The notes beneath the pieces are model-generated. The model did not search any database. It was given only the letters and a program-made list of their open reading frames with translations, and had not been told where the DNA came from. Source: Actinoplanes philippinensis (lineage in GTDB: Bacteria; Actinomycetota; Actinomycetes; Mycobacteriales; Micromonosporaceae). Taken from it: a stretch of DNA of 64,000 bases. The translations under genes were made by a program, and so were the position numbers. This document shows, in pieces, positions 51,718 through 60,772 of this stretch; position 1 is the stretch's first letter, and each line of letters starts with the position of its first letter. The stretch spans positions 62,001 through 126,000 of the forward strand of contig NZ_FONV01000015.1 of assembly GCF_900113015.1 (NCBI RefSeq). The letters are read 5' to 3'.

Positions 51718-53520
51718 ATGCGCACTATGGAGCGCGTGTCTGGCCGCCATCGTAGAAACTTCAACTCAAAGGGAGCGGGCGTCGTCGGAGGTGCGATGGC
51801 GATAGTCGTCGTCATTGCGGGGACGTACCTGGGCTACCAGAATTTCGCCGACTCGGGTTGCTCCGGGTCCGTGCGTCTGACTCTGGCCGCCGCTCCGGAG
51901 ATCGTGCCCGCCGTGCAGTCGGTCGCCGATCAGTGGACCAAGGCGGGTGCCGCCGTCGATGGCACCTGTGTCGCGGTCGACGTCACCGAGGAGCTCCCGG
52001 CGACGATCGCGAGCGCGGTCACGCGCGACCACTCGGTCGCCCTCATCGGCCTCAACCCGGCGCCCGAGGCGAAGCAGGTCCCGGACGTGTGGATCCCGGA
52101 CTCCTCCACCTGGCTGCTGCGCATCCAGACCGAGGCCGCCGGCTTCCTGCCGAGCACCGTCACGTCGGTCGCGCAGAGCCCGCTCGTGCTGGCGATGCCG
52201 GAGCCGATCGCGAAGAACTTCGGCTGGCCGAACAAGTCGATCGGCTGGGGCGACCTGCTGACCAACTTCAGCGCCGACGAGCCGCTCCAGGTCGGCATCA
52301 TGGACCCGACACAGGACGCGTCCGGCCTGACCAGCCTGCTCGCGCTCAGCCAGGCCTCCGGCGCTGTCGGCGGCGACCCGATCGAGGCCCTCAAGGCCAA
52401 GTCGCGGGCGCTCACCGCGCTGGACGCCAACAAGGCGGTGCTGCGCGACGAGCTGGTGGCCAAGTTCCCGAAGTCGCAGGCCGACATCGGGGGCAGCAAC
52501 ACGGTGAGCGCGGCCCCGCTGTCCGAGGAGGACGTGGTCGCCTACAACGCCGAGCGCCCGGCCATCCCGCTCAGCGCCATCTACATGGAGCCGAGCCCGG
52601 CGCCGCTCGACTACCCGTACACGGTCATGCCGCAGGTGGTCGACAAGCAGAAGTCGGACGCCGCCGACCTGCTGCTCAAGGAGCTGCAGTCCCCCGCCGC
52701 CAAGAACGCGCTGGCCACGGCCGGCCTGCGCTCGCCGGACGGCACCTACGGCGCGAACTTCCCGGCCCCGATGGGCGCCCCCAAGGCGTCGCCGGCGGTC
52801 ACCCCCGCCGCCACCAAGTCGGCCGAGGGCACCGCGGGCGCGGCCAGCCTCACCGGCGGCGACCTGAGCGCCGTGGTCGGCGGCTGGATCGCGACCACCA
52901 AGCCGGGCCAGGCGCTCACCGTGTTCGACACGTCCGGCTCGATGGCCGAGGTGGTGCCGACCGCCGGTGGCAAGACCCGGGCGCAGGTCACCCAGGCGGC
53001 CGCCAGCGTGGGCCTCTCGCTCTTCAGCAACAAGTGGTCGGTCGGCGTGTGGCGGTTCTCCACCAACGAGGACGGCGCGAAGCCGTGGAGGTCGCTGGTC
53101 GGCATCACGTCGCTGACCACCGGCCGGGAGAAGCTGCAGAACTCGATCGCCCAGCTCGACCCGAAGCAGAACGGCGGCACCGGCCTCTACGACACGGTCG
53201 TCGACGCGTACAACCACGTGAAGAAGAACTACTCACCGCAGAAGATCAACTCGGTCATCCTCTTCACCGACGGCGAGAACGAGAACGCGGACGGCCTCAA
53301 CAAGGAGCAGGTCGTCAACGCGCTCAAGAAGGCCCAGGACCCGAAGAAACCGATCCGCCTGGTGCTCATCGGCATCGGCGACAAGGTCAGTGTGGACGAG
53401 CTGAAGATGCTGCGGGACGCTCTCCCGAACAGCAACAGCGGCGTCTTCCTGGCCCCCGACCCGACGAAGATCACCAGCATCTTCGCCCAGGCCATCGGAT
53501 CGCGAACCGGCGTCATCTAG
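51718..53520 (+). CDS. Membrane-anchored solute-binding/VWA fusion protein
   Basis: 600-residue extracellular protein held by one N-terminal helix (AMAIVVVIAGTYLGY). Residues 50-345 resemble a periplasmic binding protein (VRLTLAAAPEIVPAVQSVADQW; SPLVLAMPEPIAKNFGW; GWGDLL). After an Ala/Pro linker, a von Willebrand A domain covers about 385-595 with a complete metal site: D404-x-S-G-S, T488 and D518 (VFDTSGSM; GGTGLYDT; LFTDGENE). The two domains together suggest metal-dependent adhesion coupled to ligand capture. Related fusions occur in Actinobacteria, with unknown role. ATG at 51727 is an alternative start. Confidence 0.85.
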   Translation: MRTMERVSGRHRRNFNSKGAGVVGGAMAIVVVIAGTYLGYQNFADSGCSGSVRLTLAAAPEIVPAVQSVADQWTKAGAAVDGTCVAVDVTEELPATIASAVTRDHSVALIGLNPAPEAKQVPDVWIPDSSTWLLRIQTEAAGFLPSTVTSVAQSPLVLAMPEPIAKNFGWPNKSIGWGDLLTNFSADEPLQVGIMDPTQDASGLTSLLALSQASGAVGGDPIEALKAKSRALTALDANKAVLRDELVAKFPKSQADIGGSNTVSAAPLSEEDVVAYNAERPAIPLSAIYMEPSPAPLDYPYTVMPQVVDKQKSDAADLLLKELQSPAAKNALATAGLRSPDGTYGANFPAPMGAPKASPAVTPAATKSAEGTAGAASLTGGDLSAVVGGWIATTKPGQALTVFDTSGSMAEVVPTAGGKTRAQVTQAAASVGLSLFSNKWSVGVWRFSTNEDGAKPWRSLVGITSLTTGREKLQNSIAQLDPKQNGGTGLYDTVVDAYNHVKKNYSPQKINSVILFTDGENENADGLNKEQVVNALKKAQDPKKPIRLVLIGIGDKVSVDELKMLRDALPNSNSGVFLAPDPTKITSIFAQAIGSRTGVI

Positions 53521-53533
53521 CCACCGCAGCGCC

Positions 53534-53568
53534 ACGGCCGCCGTCCCTCACCGAGGGCCGGCGGCCGT
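53534..53568. terminator. Bidirectional terminator
   Basis: ACGGCCGCCG pairs exactly with CGGCGGCCGT, and inside it CCCTC-ACC-GAGGG continues the stem. It begins 14 bases after the VWA stop, between the convergent VWA and ROK genes. Confidence 0.8.
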
Positions 53569-53712
53569 CGCCTTTCCGCCACCTTCCGGCCCTTCAGGAT
53601 CAAACCCCCGCGGCGGTACGGTCGACGCGCCCCGCCGCGCGCAAGAGGCCTCGACACCGGCCCGTGCCCCACCGGACGCCGGGACTCCGTGACGCCCACG
53701 GCGCCCGGTCCG

Positions 53713-54972
53713 TCAGGAAAGGCGGCGCAGCCAGGCGGCGGGGTCCTCGCGCACCGCGCGGATGATCGTGTCCGCCGCGCCCCGCATCGCCGCGTCCGGC
53801 CCGAGCGCCGCCGGGCGCAGTGTGACCGGCGCGAGTCCCGCGGTGAGCACCCGCCGCCGCAGCTCGGCCTCGATCCCGTCGCGCAGCGAACCGAAGATCG
53901 GCGCATAGGCCCCACCGAGCACGATCACCGGCACGTCGAGCAGGTTGACCACAGCGGACAGTGCGATGCCCAGCGCGGCGGCGGCCAGTTGCTCGTCCCG
54001 GGCCAGGGCCTCCTGCCCGGCATACTGTTCGAGGCAGCCACGTGCGCCGCACCGGCACGGCCGCCCGTCGGGATAGACGGTGACGTGCCCGATCTCACCG
54101 CTCCAGCCTCGCACCCCGCGATAGAGCTCGCCGTCGATCACGAGCCCCGCGCCGATGCCGATCTCCCCGGAGATGTAGAGGAACGAACGCCGATCCCAGG
54201 GGTGACCCGGGATCGGGAGATCCCCCGCGGCAGCGGCAGCGGGGTCCGGCGCGGCGCCGGCCGGGGCGGTGACACCGGGCGCCGCGGCGGCGATGGCCTG
54301 AGCTGTGGGGGCGGCGGTGCCGGTGGGAGGCGGGCCGCCGGTGACTCGCAGCTCGCCGAGGGCGGCCAGGTTGGCCTCGTTGTCGACGGTGATCGGGAGG
54401 CCGGCCAGTTCCGGGACGGCGCGGAGCGCGGCCACCGCGTCGACGTCCTGCCAGCCGAGGTTGGGCGCTACCCGGACCACGCCGCCGGCGACCAGGCCGG
54501 GGACGGCGAGGGCGGCGCCGGCGACGATGAGCCCGTCGGCCTCGGCGGCGTGCCGGGCGGTGGCGGCGAGCCGGCCGAGCGCCGCGAGGGCCTGGGCCGG
54601 GTCGGCGGGCCGCTGGTCGGCGCGTTCGACGTGGCGGTGGCGGACGGCGCCGGTCAGGTCGACCACGCAGGCGGCCAGGTAGTCGACGTTGATCTCCAGC
54701 CCGAGCCCGGCCGGTCCGGCGGAGGTGAGGGTGAGCCCGACGGCGGGGCGGCCGGCGCCGGTACGCGGGGGCGGGTCGACCTCGACGAGGAGACCGCCGG
54801 CAACTAGATCGTCGACCAGGGCAGAAACGGTCGCACGGGTCAATCCGGTGGCCGTGGCGACCGCTGCCCGGGATGGCGGATCTGTGCTGTTTGCCACGGT
54901 GTGCAGCACGAGCGCGAGATTATGGGCGCGCACGCTCGCTTGGCGAACCGGAGTCGTGGAAGCGGCCAACAC
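53713..54972 (-). CDS. xylR: ROK family repressor, probable xylose regulator
   Basis: 419-residue regulator. Winged helix at about 15-75 (SRAAVATATGLTRATVSALVDDLVAGGLL). The ROK domain shows GRPAVGLTLTS, ITVDNEANLAALGE, YISGEIGIGAGLVIDG and an intact zinc cluster (GEIGH, then CRCGARGCLEQ). An Ala/Pro-rich insert lies at about 208-250. It is divergent from xylAB with 65 bases between the starts, the usual position for XylR. The start is GTG. Confidence 0.88.
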   Translation of the reverse strand: MLAASTTPVRQASVRAHNLALVLHTVANSTDPPSRAAVATATGLTRATVSALVDDLVAGGLLVEVDPPPRTGAGRPAVGLTLTSAGPAGLGLEINVDYLAACVVDLTGAVRHRHVERADQRPADPAQALAALGRLAATARHAAEADGLIVAGAALAVPGLVAGGVVRVAPNLGWQDVDAVAALRAVPELAGLPITVDNEANLAALGELRVTGGPPPTGTAAPTAQAIAAAAPGVTAPAGAAPDPAAAAAGDLPIPGHPWDRRSFLYISGEIGIGAGLVIDGELYRGVRGWSGEIGHVTVYPDGRPCRCGARGCLEQYAGQEALARDEQLAAAALGIALSAVVNLLDVPVIVLGGAYAPIFGSLRDGIEAELRRRVLTAGLAPVTLRPAALGPDAAMRGAADTIIRAVREDPAAWLRRLS

Positions 54973-54996
54973 GCCCTTGACAGTGCCATACCGCGG

Positions 54997-55021
54997 TCAA
55001 ATAATTCAACCACTAAACAAT
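54997..55021. promoter_or_regulatory. AT-rich operator region between xylR and xylA
   Basis: In this GC-rich DNA the stretch CAAATAATTCAACCACTAAA stands out. On the minus strand it shares GTTTAG with the sites at 13753 and 19544. Symmetry is weak compared with the first site, so this is a candidate only. Confidence 0.4.
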
Positions 55022-55037
55022 TTCCGGGAGGTTACCC

Positions 55038-56225
55038 GTGTCCGTCCAGCCCACACGCGACGACAAGTTCTCCTTCGGCCTCTGGACCGTCGGCTGGCAG
55101 GCCCGCGACCCGTTCGGGGACGCCACCCGCCCGGCTCTGGACCCGGTCGAGGCCGTTCACAAGCTCGCCGAGATCGGCGCCTACGGCATCACGTTCCACG
55201 ACGACGACCTGGTCCCGTTCGGCGCCGACGCGCAGACCCGGGACGGCATCGTCGCCGGCTTCAAGAAGGCGCTCGACGAGACCGGCCTGATCGTGCCGAT
55301 GGTGACCACCAACCTGTTCACCCACCCGGTGTTCAAGGACGGCGGCTTCACCAGCAACGACCGCAACGTGCGCCGCTACGCGCTGCGCAAGGTGCTGCGC
55401 CAGATGGACCTCGGCGCCGAGCTGGGCGCCAAGACCCTGGTGCTCTGGGGCGGCCGGGAGGGCGCGGAGTACGACTCGGCCAAGGACGTGCAGGCCGCGC
55501 TCGACCGCTACCGTGAGGCCCTCAACCTGCTCGCGCAGTACTCGGAGGACCGTGGCTACGGCTTCCGCTTCGCCATCGAGCCGAAGCCGAACGAGCCCCG
55601 CGGCGACATCCTGCTCCCGACCGCCGGCCACGCCATCGCGTTCACCCAGGAGCTGGACCGGCCCGAGCTGTTCGGCATCAACCCGGAGGTCGGCCACGAG
55701 CAGATGGCCGGGCTCAACTTCACCCAGGGCATCGCCCAGGCGCTGTGGCACGGCAAGCTGTTCCACATCGACCTGAACGGTCAGCACGGCCCGAAGTACG
55801 ACCAGGACCTGGTCTTCGGCCACGGTGACCTGCTCAGCGCGTTCTCCCTGGTCGACCTGCTGGAGAACGGTGGCGTCGAGGGCGCCCCGGCCTACGAGGG
55901 CCCGCGTCACTTCGACTACAAGCCGTCGCGTACCGAGGACTTCGACGGCGTCTGGGAGTCGGCCCGCGCCAACATCAAGATGTACCTGCTGCTCAAGGAG
56001 CGGGCCAAGGCGTTCCGCGCCGACCCGGAGGTGCAGGAGGCGCTGGCCGCCGCGAAGGTCGCCGAGCTGGGCGTGCCCACCCTGAACCCGGGCGAGAGCT
56101 ACAGCGACCTGCTCGCCGACCGCAGCGCGTTCGAGGACTTCGACGCCGACGCCGCGGGCGCGCAGGGCTACCACTTCGTGAAGCTCAACCAGCTCGCCAT
56201 CGAGCACGTGCTCGGGGCCCGGTAA
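55038..56225 (+). CDS. xylA: Xylose isomerase
   Basis: 395-residue class I xylose isomerase interconverting D-xylose and D-xylulose (and glucose/fructose) with two divalent metals. Catalytic H54 and D57 are in ITFHDDDLVPFG, and the metal/substrate residues E181 and K183 are in RFAIEPKPNEPRGD. WGGREGAEYDSAKD and GINPEVGHEQMAGLNF are also conserved. Length matches Streptomyces enzymes. A GGGAGG sequence lies 8 bases before the GTG start. It is followed by xylB after 2 bases. Confidence 0.97.
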   Translation: MSVQPTRDDKFSFGLWTVGWQARDPFGDATRPALDPVEAVHKLAEIGAYGITFHDDDLVPFGADAQTRDGIVAGFKKALDETGLIVPMVTTNLFTHPVFKDGGFTSNDRNVRRYALRKVLRQMDLGAELGAKTLVLWGGREGAEYDSAKDVQAALDRYREALNLLAQYSEDRGYGFRFAIEPKPNEPRGDILLPTAGHAIAFTQELDRPELFGINPEVGHEQMAGLNFTQGIAQALWHGKLFHIDLNGQHGPKYDQDLVFGHGDLLSAFSLVDLLENGGVEGAPAYEGPRHFDYKPSRTEDFDGVWESARANIKMYLLLKERAKAFRADPEVQEALAAAKVAELGVPTLNPGESYSDLLADRSAFEDFDADAAGAQGYHFVKLNQLAIEHVLGAR

Positions 56226-56227
56226 TC

Positions 56228-57607
56228 ATGGCGCTCGTCGCCGGGATCGACAGCTCGACCCAGTCGTGCAAGGTCGTGATCCGTGACGCCGAGACCGGCA
56301 AGCTGGTCCGGCAGGGCCGTGCCACGCACCCGGACGGCACCGAGGTCCATCCGGACGCGTGGTGGGCCGCGCTGCAGCGGGCGATCGAGGAGGCCGGTGG
56401 TCTGGACGACGTGGCCGCCGTCTCGGTCGCCGGCCAGCAGCACGGCATGGTCGTGCTCGACGAGAACGGTGACGTGGTCCGCCCGGCGCTGCTGTGGAAC
56501 GACACCCGCAGCGCCGGCGCGGCGGCCGACCTGATCGCCGAGCTCGGCGGCGGGGCGGCCTGGGCGGACGCGGTCGGCATCGTGCCGGTCGCCAGCTTCA
56601 CCCTGACCAAGCTGCGCTGGCTGGCCCGCCACGAGCCGGAGAACGCGGCGAAGGTGGCCGCGGTCTGCCTGCCGCACGACTGGCTCACCTGGAAGCTGTC
56701 CGGATCCACCTCTCTCAGCGACCTGCGGACCGACCGGAGCGACGCCAGCGGCACGCTCTACTGGTCCGCCAGGTCCAATGAGTACCGTCACGATCTGCTG
56801 GAACTCGGGTTCGGCCGGTCACTGATCGTGCCCGAGGTGCTCGGCCCCACCGGGATCGCCGGGCACCTGCCCAACGGCGCCCTGCTGGGTCCCGGCGCCG
56901 GGGACAATGCGGCGGCCGCTCTCGGCACGGGCGCCGCCCCCGGCGACGTGATCGTCTCGATCGGCACGTCCGGCACGGTCTTCGCGTCGTCGGAGGTCTC
57001 GCCGAACGACCCGTCCGGCACGGTCGCCGGGTTCGCCGACACCACCGGCCGGTTCCTGCCGATCGTGGTGACGCTCAACGCGGCCCGTGTCCTGGACGCG
57101 GCCGCCAAGCTGCTGAACGTCGATCACGACGAGCTGTCCCGGCTCGCGCTGTCCGCCCCGGCGGGCGCCGACGGGCTGGTCCTGGTGCCGTACCTGGAAG
57201 GCGAGCGGACCCCGAACCGTCCGGACGCCACCGGCACGGTCCACGGGCTCACCCTGAGGACGTCCACCCCGGCGCACTTCGCCCGGGCCGCCGTCGAGGG
57301 CATGCTGTGCGCTCTCGCCGACGGGCTGGACGCGCTCACCGCCTCGGGCGCGGTCGCCGACCGGATCGTCCTGGTCGGTGGCGGGGCGCGCAGCGAAGCG
57401 GTCCGCCGGATCGCGCCGGCGCTCTTCGGCAAGCCGGTGGTCGTCCCGCCGCCCGGCGAGTACGTCGCCGACGGCGCCGCCCGCCAGGCCGCGTGGGTCA
57501 CCGCGGGCGGAGACGTCCCGCCGGTCTGGTCCGCGGACACCCCCGAGGTGTACGAGGCCGACCCCGTCCCGCGGATTCGCGAGCAGTACGCCGCCGCCCG
57601 CGGCTGA
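56228..57607 (+). CDS. xylB: Xylulokinase
   Basis: 459-residue FGGY-family kinase making xylulose 5-phosphate. The N-terminal GIDSSTQSCKVVI phosphate loop, SVAGQQHGMVVLD, the actin-like core (GAGDNAAAALGTG; SIGTSGTVFA) and VLVGGGARSEAVRRI are typical. Length is slightly short of 480-500 but complete. Two bases separate it from xylA, so they are co-transcribed. Two hairpins follow. Confidence 0.95.
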   Translation: MALVAGIDSSTQSCKVVIRDAETGKLVRQGRATHPDGTEVHPDAWWAALQRAIEEAGGLDDVAAVSVAGQQHGMVVLDENGDVVRPALLWNDTRSAGAAADLIAELGGGAAWADAVGIVPVASFTLTKLRWLARHEPENAAKVAAVCLPHDWLTWKLSGSTSLSDLRTDRSDASGTLYWSARSNEYRHDLLELGFGRSLIVPEVLGPTGIAGHLPNGALLGPGAGDNAAAALGTGAAPGDVIVSIGTSGTVFASSEVSPNDPSGTVAGFADTTGRFLPIVVTLNAARVLDAAAKLLNVDHDELSRLALSAPAGADGLVLVPYLEGERTPNRPDATGTVHGLTLRTSTPAHFARAAVEGMLCALADGLDALTASGAVADRIVLVGGGARSEAVRRIAPALFGKPVVVPPPGEYVADGAARQAAWVTAGGDVPPVWSADTPEVYEADPVPRIREQYAAARG

Positions 57608-57620
57608 ACCCCGGCCGGCC

Positions 57621-57657
57621 CCCAGCGCCGTATCAGCAGGCCCGATACAGCGCTGGG
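57621..57657. terminator. Hairpin 1 after xylB, carrying GTATC-N9-GATAC
   Basis: CCCAGCGC-c-GTATC, a 9-base loop, then GATAC-a-GCGCTGGG: 13 paired bases with one mismatch. It starts 14 bases after xylB and is probably the xylAB terminator. Confidence 0.65.
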
Positions 57658-57686
57658 CGCCGGCCGCAGTTCGTCAGCCGGCCCTC

Positions 57687-57717
57687 GGCGTGTGTATCGG
57701 CGCGCCTGATACGGCGC
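57687..57717. promoter_or_regulatory. Hairpin 2 with the same GTATC-N9-GATAC core
   Basis: GTATC (57694-57698) and GATAC (57708-57712) again have exactly 9 bases between them, flanked by GGCG/CGCC. It lies 64 bases after the first copy and could be a second terminator or a protein-binding dyad. Confidence 0.45.
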
Positions 57718-57773
57718 CGGGATCCGGCCGGCTGCCTCTTGCGCGCGGCGGGGGGCGCGTGGACCGTACCCCG

Positions 57774-57784
57774 GAAAAGTTTTC
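57774..57784. promoter_or_regulatory. GAAAA-G-TTTTC palindrome upstream of the pectin genes
   Basis: GAAAAGTTTTC is an odd-centred palindrome in a T-rich stretch about 100 bases before the pectinesterase start. It resembles the GAAA-N-TTTC element reported upstream of actinomycete xylanase genes. The regulator is not identified. Confidence 0.4.
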
Positions 57785-57884
57785 GAAGTTTTTGTTGTCT
57801 CTCGCCTCGAGCGGCATCTACGTGCACAGGAACATCGGCCGTTCCCCCTCGGCCGTCATCCCCAAGCACGTAGGAAGGACCGCA

Positions 57885-59327
57885 GTGGCAGAGAGAAAAG
57901 CCCGGAAGCGGGCACTGCTCGGTGTCGCGGCCGCACTGGTCGTGCCCGCCGGGCTCATCGGGTATTCGGTGTTGCCGTCGGACGCGGCGACCGCTCCGGT
58001 GACCGGTGTCGCCTATCAGTTGATCGTGAAGAAGAGCGGCAAGTGCATCGACGTGCCGTCGGCGTCGACCGCGAACAGTGCCCTGCTGCAGCAGTGGGGT
58101 TGTACCGCGAATTCGACGTGGCAGCAGTTCAAGCTGGTGGCGTCGGGCGGCAATTTCTTGATCCAGAACGTGAACAGCGGCAAGTGCATCGATGTGCCGT
58201 CGGCGTCGACGACGTCGGGTCAGCAGTTGCAGCAGTACTCGTGTGTCAGCTCGCAGACCAATCAGCAGTGGAAGATCGTGGCGTCGGGCACCGACACGTT
58301 CCAGATCATCAACGTGGGCAACGGTCTGTGCATCTCCGACCAGGGCGCGTCGACCACCAACGGCGCGGCCGTCATCCAGGAGACGTGCACCGCCAACTCG
58401 AACAAGCAGTGGGCGTTCACGGCGGTCTCCGGTGGCTCCACCGGCTCGTTCACGGTGGCCGCCGACGGCACCGGCAAGTACAAGACGGTGCAGGCGGCGA
58501 TCGACGCGGTCCCGGCGAACAACACGAGCCGGGTCGAGATCACCATCAAGCCGGGCACCTACCGTGAGGTCGTCACGATCCCGTCGAACAAGCCCTACAT
58601 CACGCTCACCGGTGGCGGCGGCTCCGCCTCGCAGACCGTGATCGTCTACAACAACTCCGCCTACACCAGCGGAACCTCGGGCAGCGCGACGATGTTCGTC
58701 AACGGCAAGGACTTCATCGCGAAGAACCTGACCGTGTCGAACGACTACGACGAGAACACGTACGAGACCGGCGATCAGGCCGTGGCGCTCAACGTGGGCG
58801 GCGACCGGACCCAGCTCGACAACGTCCGGCTGCTCGGTGACCAGGACACGTTCCTGCTCAACGCGGGCCGTACCTACGTGCGGAACTCGTACGTCGAGGG
58901 CACCGTCGACTTCATCTTCGGCTCGGGCACGGGTGTCTTCACCGCGACGAGCGTCTACGAGAAGCGGACCACCGGCGGCCCGATCACGGCGGCCCGGACC
59001 GATGCGGCCAACCCGTACGGCTTCCTCTTCCACAAGTGCACGATCACCGGCGCGACGAACAACACCACCCAGCTGGGCCGCCCGTGGGGCCCGAACGCGC
59101 AGGTGCTGTTCCGGGAGTCGAGCCTGAGCGCCACCATGAAGACCGCCCAGCCCTGGACCGACATGTCCGGCAACGTCTGGCAGAACGCGCGGTTCCTCGA
59201 GTACAAGAACACCGGCGCCGGCGCGACCACGAACAGCAACCGGCCGCAGCTGAGCGACTCGCAGGCCGCGAACTACACCCCGCAGAAGTACCTCGCGGGC
59301 ACCGACAACTGGAACCCGGTGGGCTGA
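57885..59327 (+). CDS. Secreted pectinesterase (CE8) with N-terminal ricin-type lectin module
   Basis: 480-residue exported enzyme that removes methyl groups from pectin. The signal peptide covers about 1-35 (ends SDAATA). A CBM13/ricin-type beta-trefoil spans about 40-178, with repeated GKCIDVPSAS and QQW-type motifs. The CE8 beta-helix begins near 187 (FTVAADGTGKYKTVQAAIDAVP). Catalytic residues are visible: D321 in GDQDTF, D342 in VEGTVDFIFG, and R399 in QLGRPWG. An AGGAAGG precedes the GTG start. The pectate lyase gene follows after 2 bases, giving a two-step pectin-degrading operon. Confidence 0.93.
   Translation: MAERKARKRALLGVAAALVVPAGLIGYSVLPSDAATAPVTGVAYQLIVKKSGKCIDVPSASTANSALLQQWGCTANSTWQQFKLVASGGNFLIQNVNSGKCIDVPSASTTSGQQLQQYSCVSSQTNQQWKIVASGTDTFQIINVGNGLCISDQGASTTNGAAVIQETCTANSNKQWAFTAVSGGSTGSFTVAADGTGKYKTVQAAIDAVPANNTSRVEITIKPGTYREVVTIPSNKPYITLTGGGGSASQTVIVYNNSAYTSGTSGSATMFVNGKDFIAKNLTVSNDYDENTYETGDQAVALNVGGDRTQLDNVRLLGDQDTFLLNAGRTYVRNSYVEGTVDFIFGSGTGVFTATSVYEKRTTGGPITAARTDAANPYGFLFHKCTITGATNNTTQLGRPWGPNAQVLFRESSLSATMKTAQPWTDMSGNVWQNARFLEYKNTGAGATTNSNRPQLSDSQAANYTPQKYLAGTDNWNPVG
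57945..58384 (+). repeat. 440-bp lectin module repeat, copy 1
   Basis: This segment reappears at 59375-59814, offset by 1430 bases, with two base differences by eye, both silent. It encodes the end of the signal peptide and nearly the whole ricin-type module. Confidence 0.95.
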
Positions 59328-59329
59328 GC

Positions 59330-60769
59330 ATGAAGAAGAAGCGCGTCATCCTCGCGGCCGCCCTGCTGGCCGTCCCCGCCGGGCTCATCGGGTATTCGGT
59401 GTTGCCGTCGGACGCGGCGACCGCTCCGGTAACCGGTGTCGCCTATCAGTTGATCGTGAAGAAGAGCGGCAAGTGCATCGACGTGCCGTCGGCGTCGACC
59501 GCGAACAGTGCCCTGCTGCAGCAGTGGGGTTGTACCGCGAACTCGACGTGGCAGCAGTTCAAGCTGGTGGCGTCGGGCGGCAATTTCTTGATCCAGAACG
59601 TGAACAGCGGCAAGTGCATCGATGTGCCGTCGGCGTCGACGACGTCGGGTCAGCAGTTGCAGCAGTACTCGTGTGTCAGCTCGCAGACCAATCAGCAGTG
59701 GAAGATCGTGGCGTCGGGCACCGACACGTTCCAGATCATCAACGTGGGCAACGGTCTGTGCATCTCCGACCAGGGCGCGTCGACCACCAACGGCGCGGCC
59801 GTCATCCAGGAGACCTGCAGCGCCAACAGCAACAAGCAGTGGGCGTTCACCCCGGTGTCGGCATCCGGCCGGACCTGGGCGTCCACTCCGGACGGGTTCG
59901 CCTCCACCGGTGGCGGCACCACCGGCGGCGCGGCCGGCGCCACGGTCACCGTCACCACCCTCGCCGACCTGACCAGGTACGTCACCGCGACCGAGCCCTA
60001 CGTGATCAAGGTGGGCGCGCCCATCACGATCACCCCGAAGGGCACCGAGCTCAAGGTCAAGTCGAACAAGACGATCGTCGGCGCCGGGACCGGGGGCGAG
60101 ATCGTCGGCGGCGGGTTCTTCCTCGGCGAGGGCGTCAAGAACGTCATCATCCGCAACCTCACCATCCGCGACACGCAGATGACCGAGGACGACCCGGACG
60201 ACAAGACGTACGACTACGACGGCATCCAGATGGACACCGCCGACCACATCTGGATCGACCACAACAAGATCACCCGGATGAACGACGGCATGATCGACAG
60301 CCGTAAGGACACCACGTACCTGACCGTGTCCTGGAACGTGCTCGACACCGGCAACAAGGCGTTCGGCATCGGCTGGACCGAGAACGTCACCTCGCGGATG
60401 ACGATCCACCACAACTGGATCAAGAACACCGTGCAGCGGAACCCGAGCACCGACAACGTCGCGTACGCGCACCTCTACAACAACTACCTGCAGAACATCA
60501 CGTCGTACGGCAACCTGTCGCGCGGCGGCACGAAGATGGTTCTGGAGAACAGCTACTTCGACAACGTCGTGAACCCGTTCTACAACGACACGTCGGCCGC
60601 CCAGCTCAAGCAGAGCGGCAGCATCGTCAAGAACTCGTCGGGCAAGCAGCAGACCAACGGCTCGGCCTTCGACCCGAAGAGCTTCTACGCGTACACCCTC
60701 GACGCGGCGGCCGACATCCCGGCGCTGCTGGCGACCTACGCCGGCCCGCAGGCGAACATCGGCAACTGA
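59330..60769 (+). CDS. Secreted pectate lyase (PL1) with N-terminal ricin-type lectin module
   Basis: 479-residue exported lyase that cuts de-esterified polygalacturonate by beta-elimination with calcium. The signal peptide is about 1-34. The ricin module (about 38-178) is nearly identical to that of the preceding pectinesterase. After a Gly/Thr linker, the PL1 beta-helix shows IVGGGFFLGEGVKNVIIRNL, the calcium-site DHIWIDHNKI, DGMIDSRKDTTYLTVSWN, and VQRNPSTDNVAYAHLYNNY with the catalytic arginine position. The ATG lies 2 bases after the previous stop. Confidence 0.93.
   Translation: MKKKRVILAAALLAVPAGLIGYSVLPSDAATAPVTGVAYQLIVKKSGKCIDVPSASTANSALLQQWGCTANSTWQQFKLVASGGNFLIQNVNSGKCIDVPSASTTSGQQLQQYSCVSSQTNQQWKIVASGTDTFQIINVGNGLCISDQGASTTNGAAVIQETCSANSNKQWAFTPVSASGRTWASTPDGFASTGGGTTGGAAGATVTVTTLADLTRYVTATEPYVIKVGAPITITPKGTELKVKSNKTIVGAGTGGEIVGGGFFLGEGVKNVIIRNLTIRDTQMTEDDPDDKTYDYDGIQMDTADHIWIDHNKITRMNDGMIDSRKDTTYLTVSWNVLDTGNKAFGIGWTENVTSRMTIHHNWIKNTVQRNPSTDNVAYAHLYNNYLQNITSYGNLSRGGTKMVLENSYFDNVVNPFYNDTSAAQLKQSGSIVKNSSGKQQTNGSAFDPKSFYAYTLDAAADIPALLATYAGPQANIGN
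59375..59814 (+). repeat. 440-bp lectin module repeat, copy 2
   Basis: Partner of 57945-58384 with two silent differences (GTG/GTA and AAT/AAC codons). Beyond both ends the two genes diverge at once. Confidence 0.95.
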
Positions 60770-60772
60770 CGG

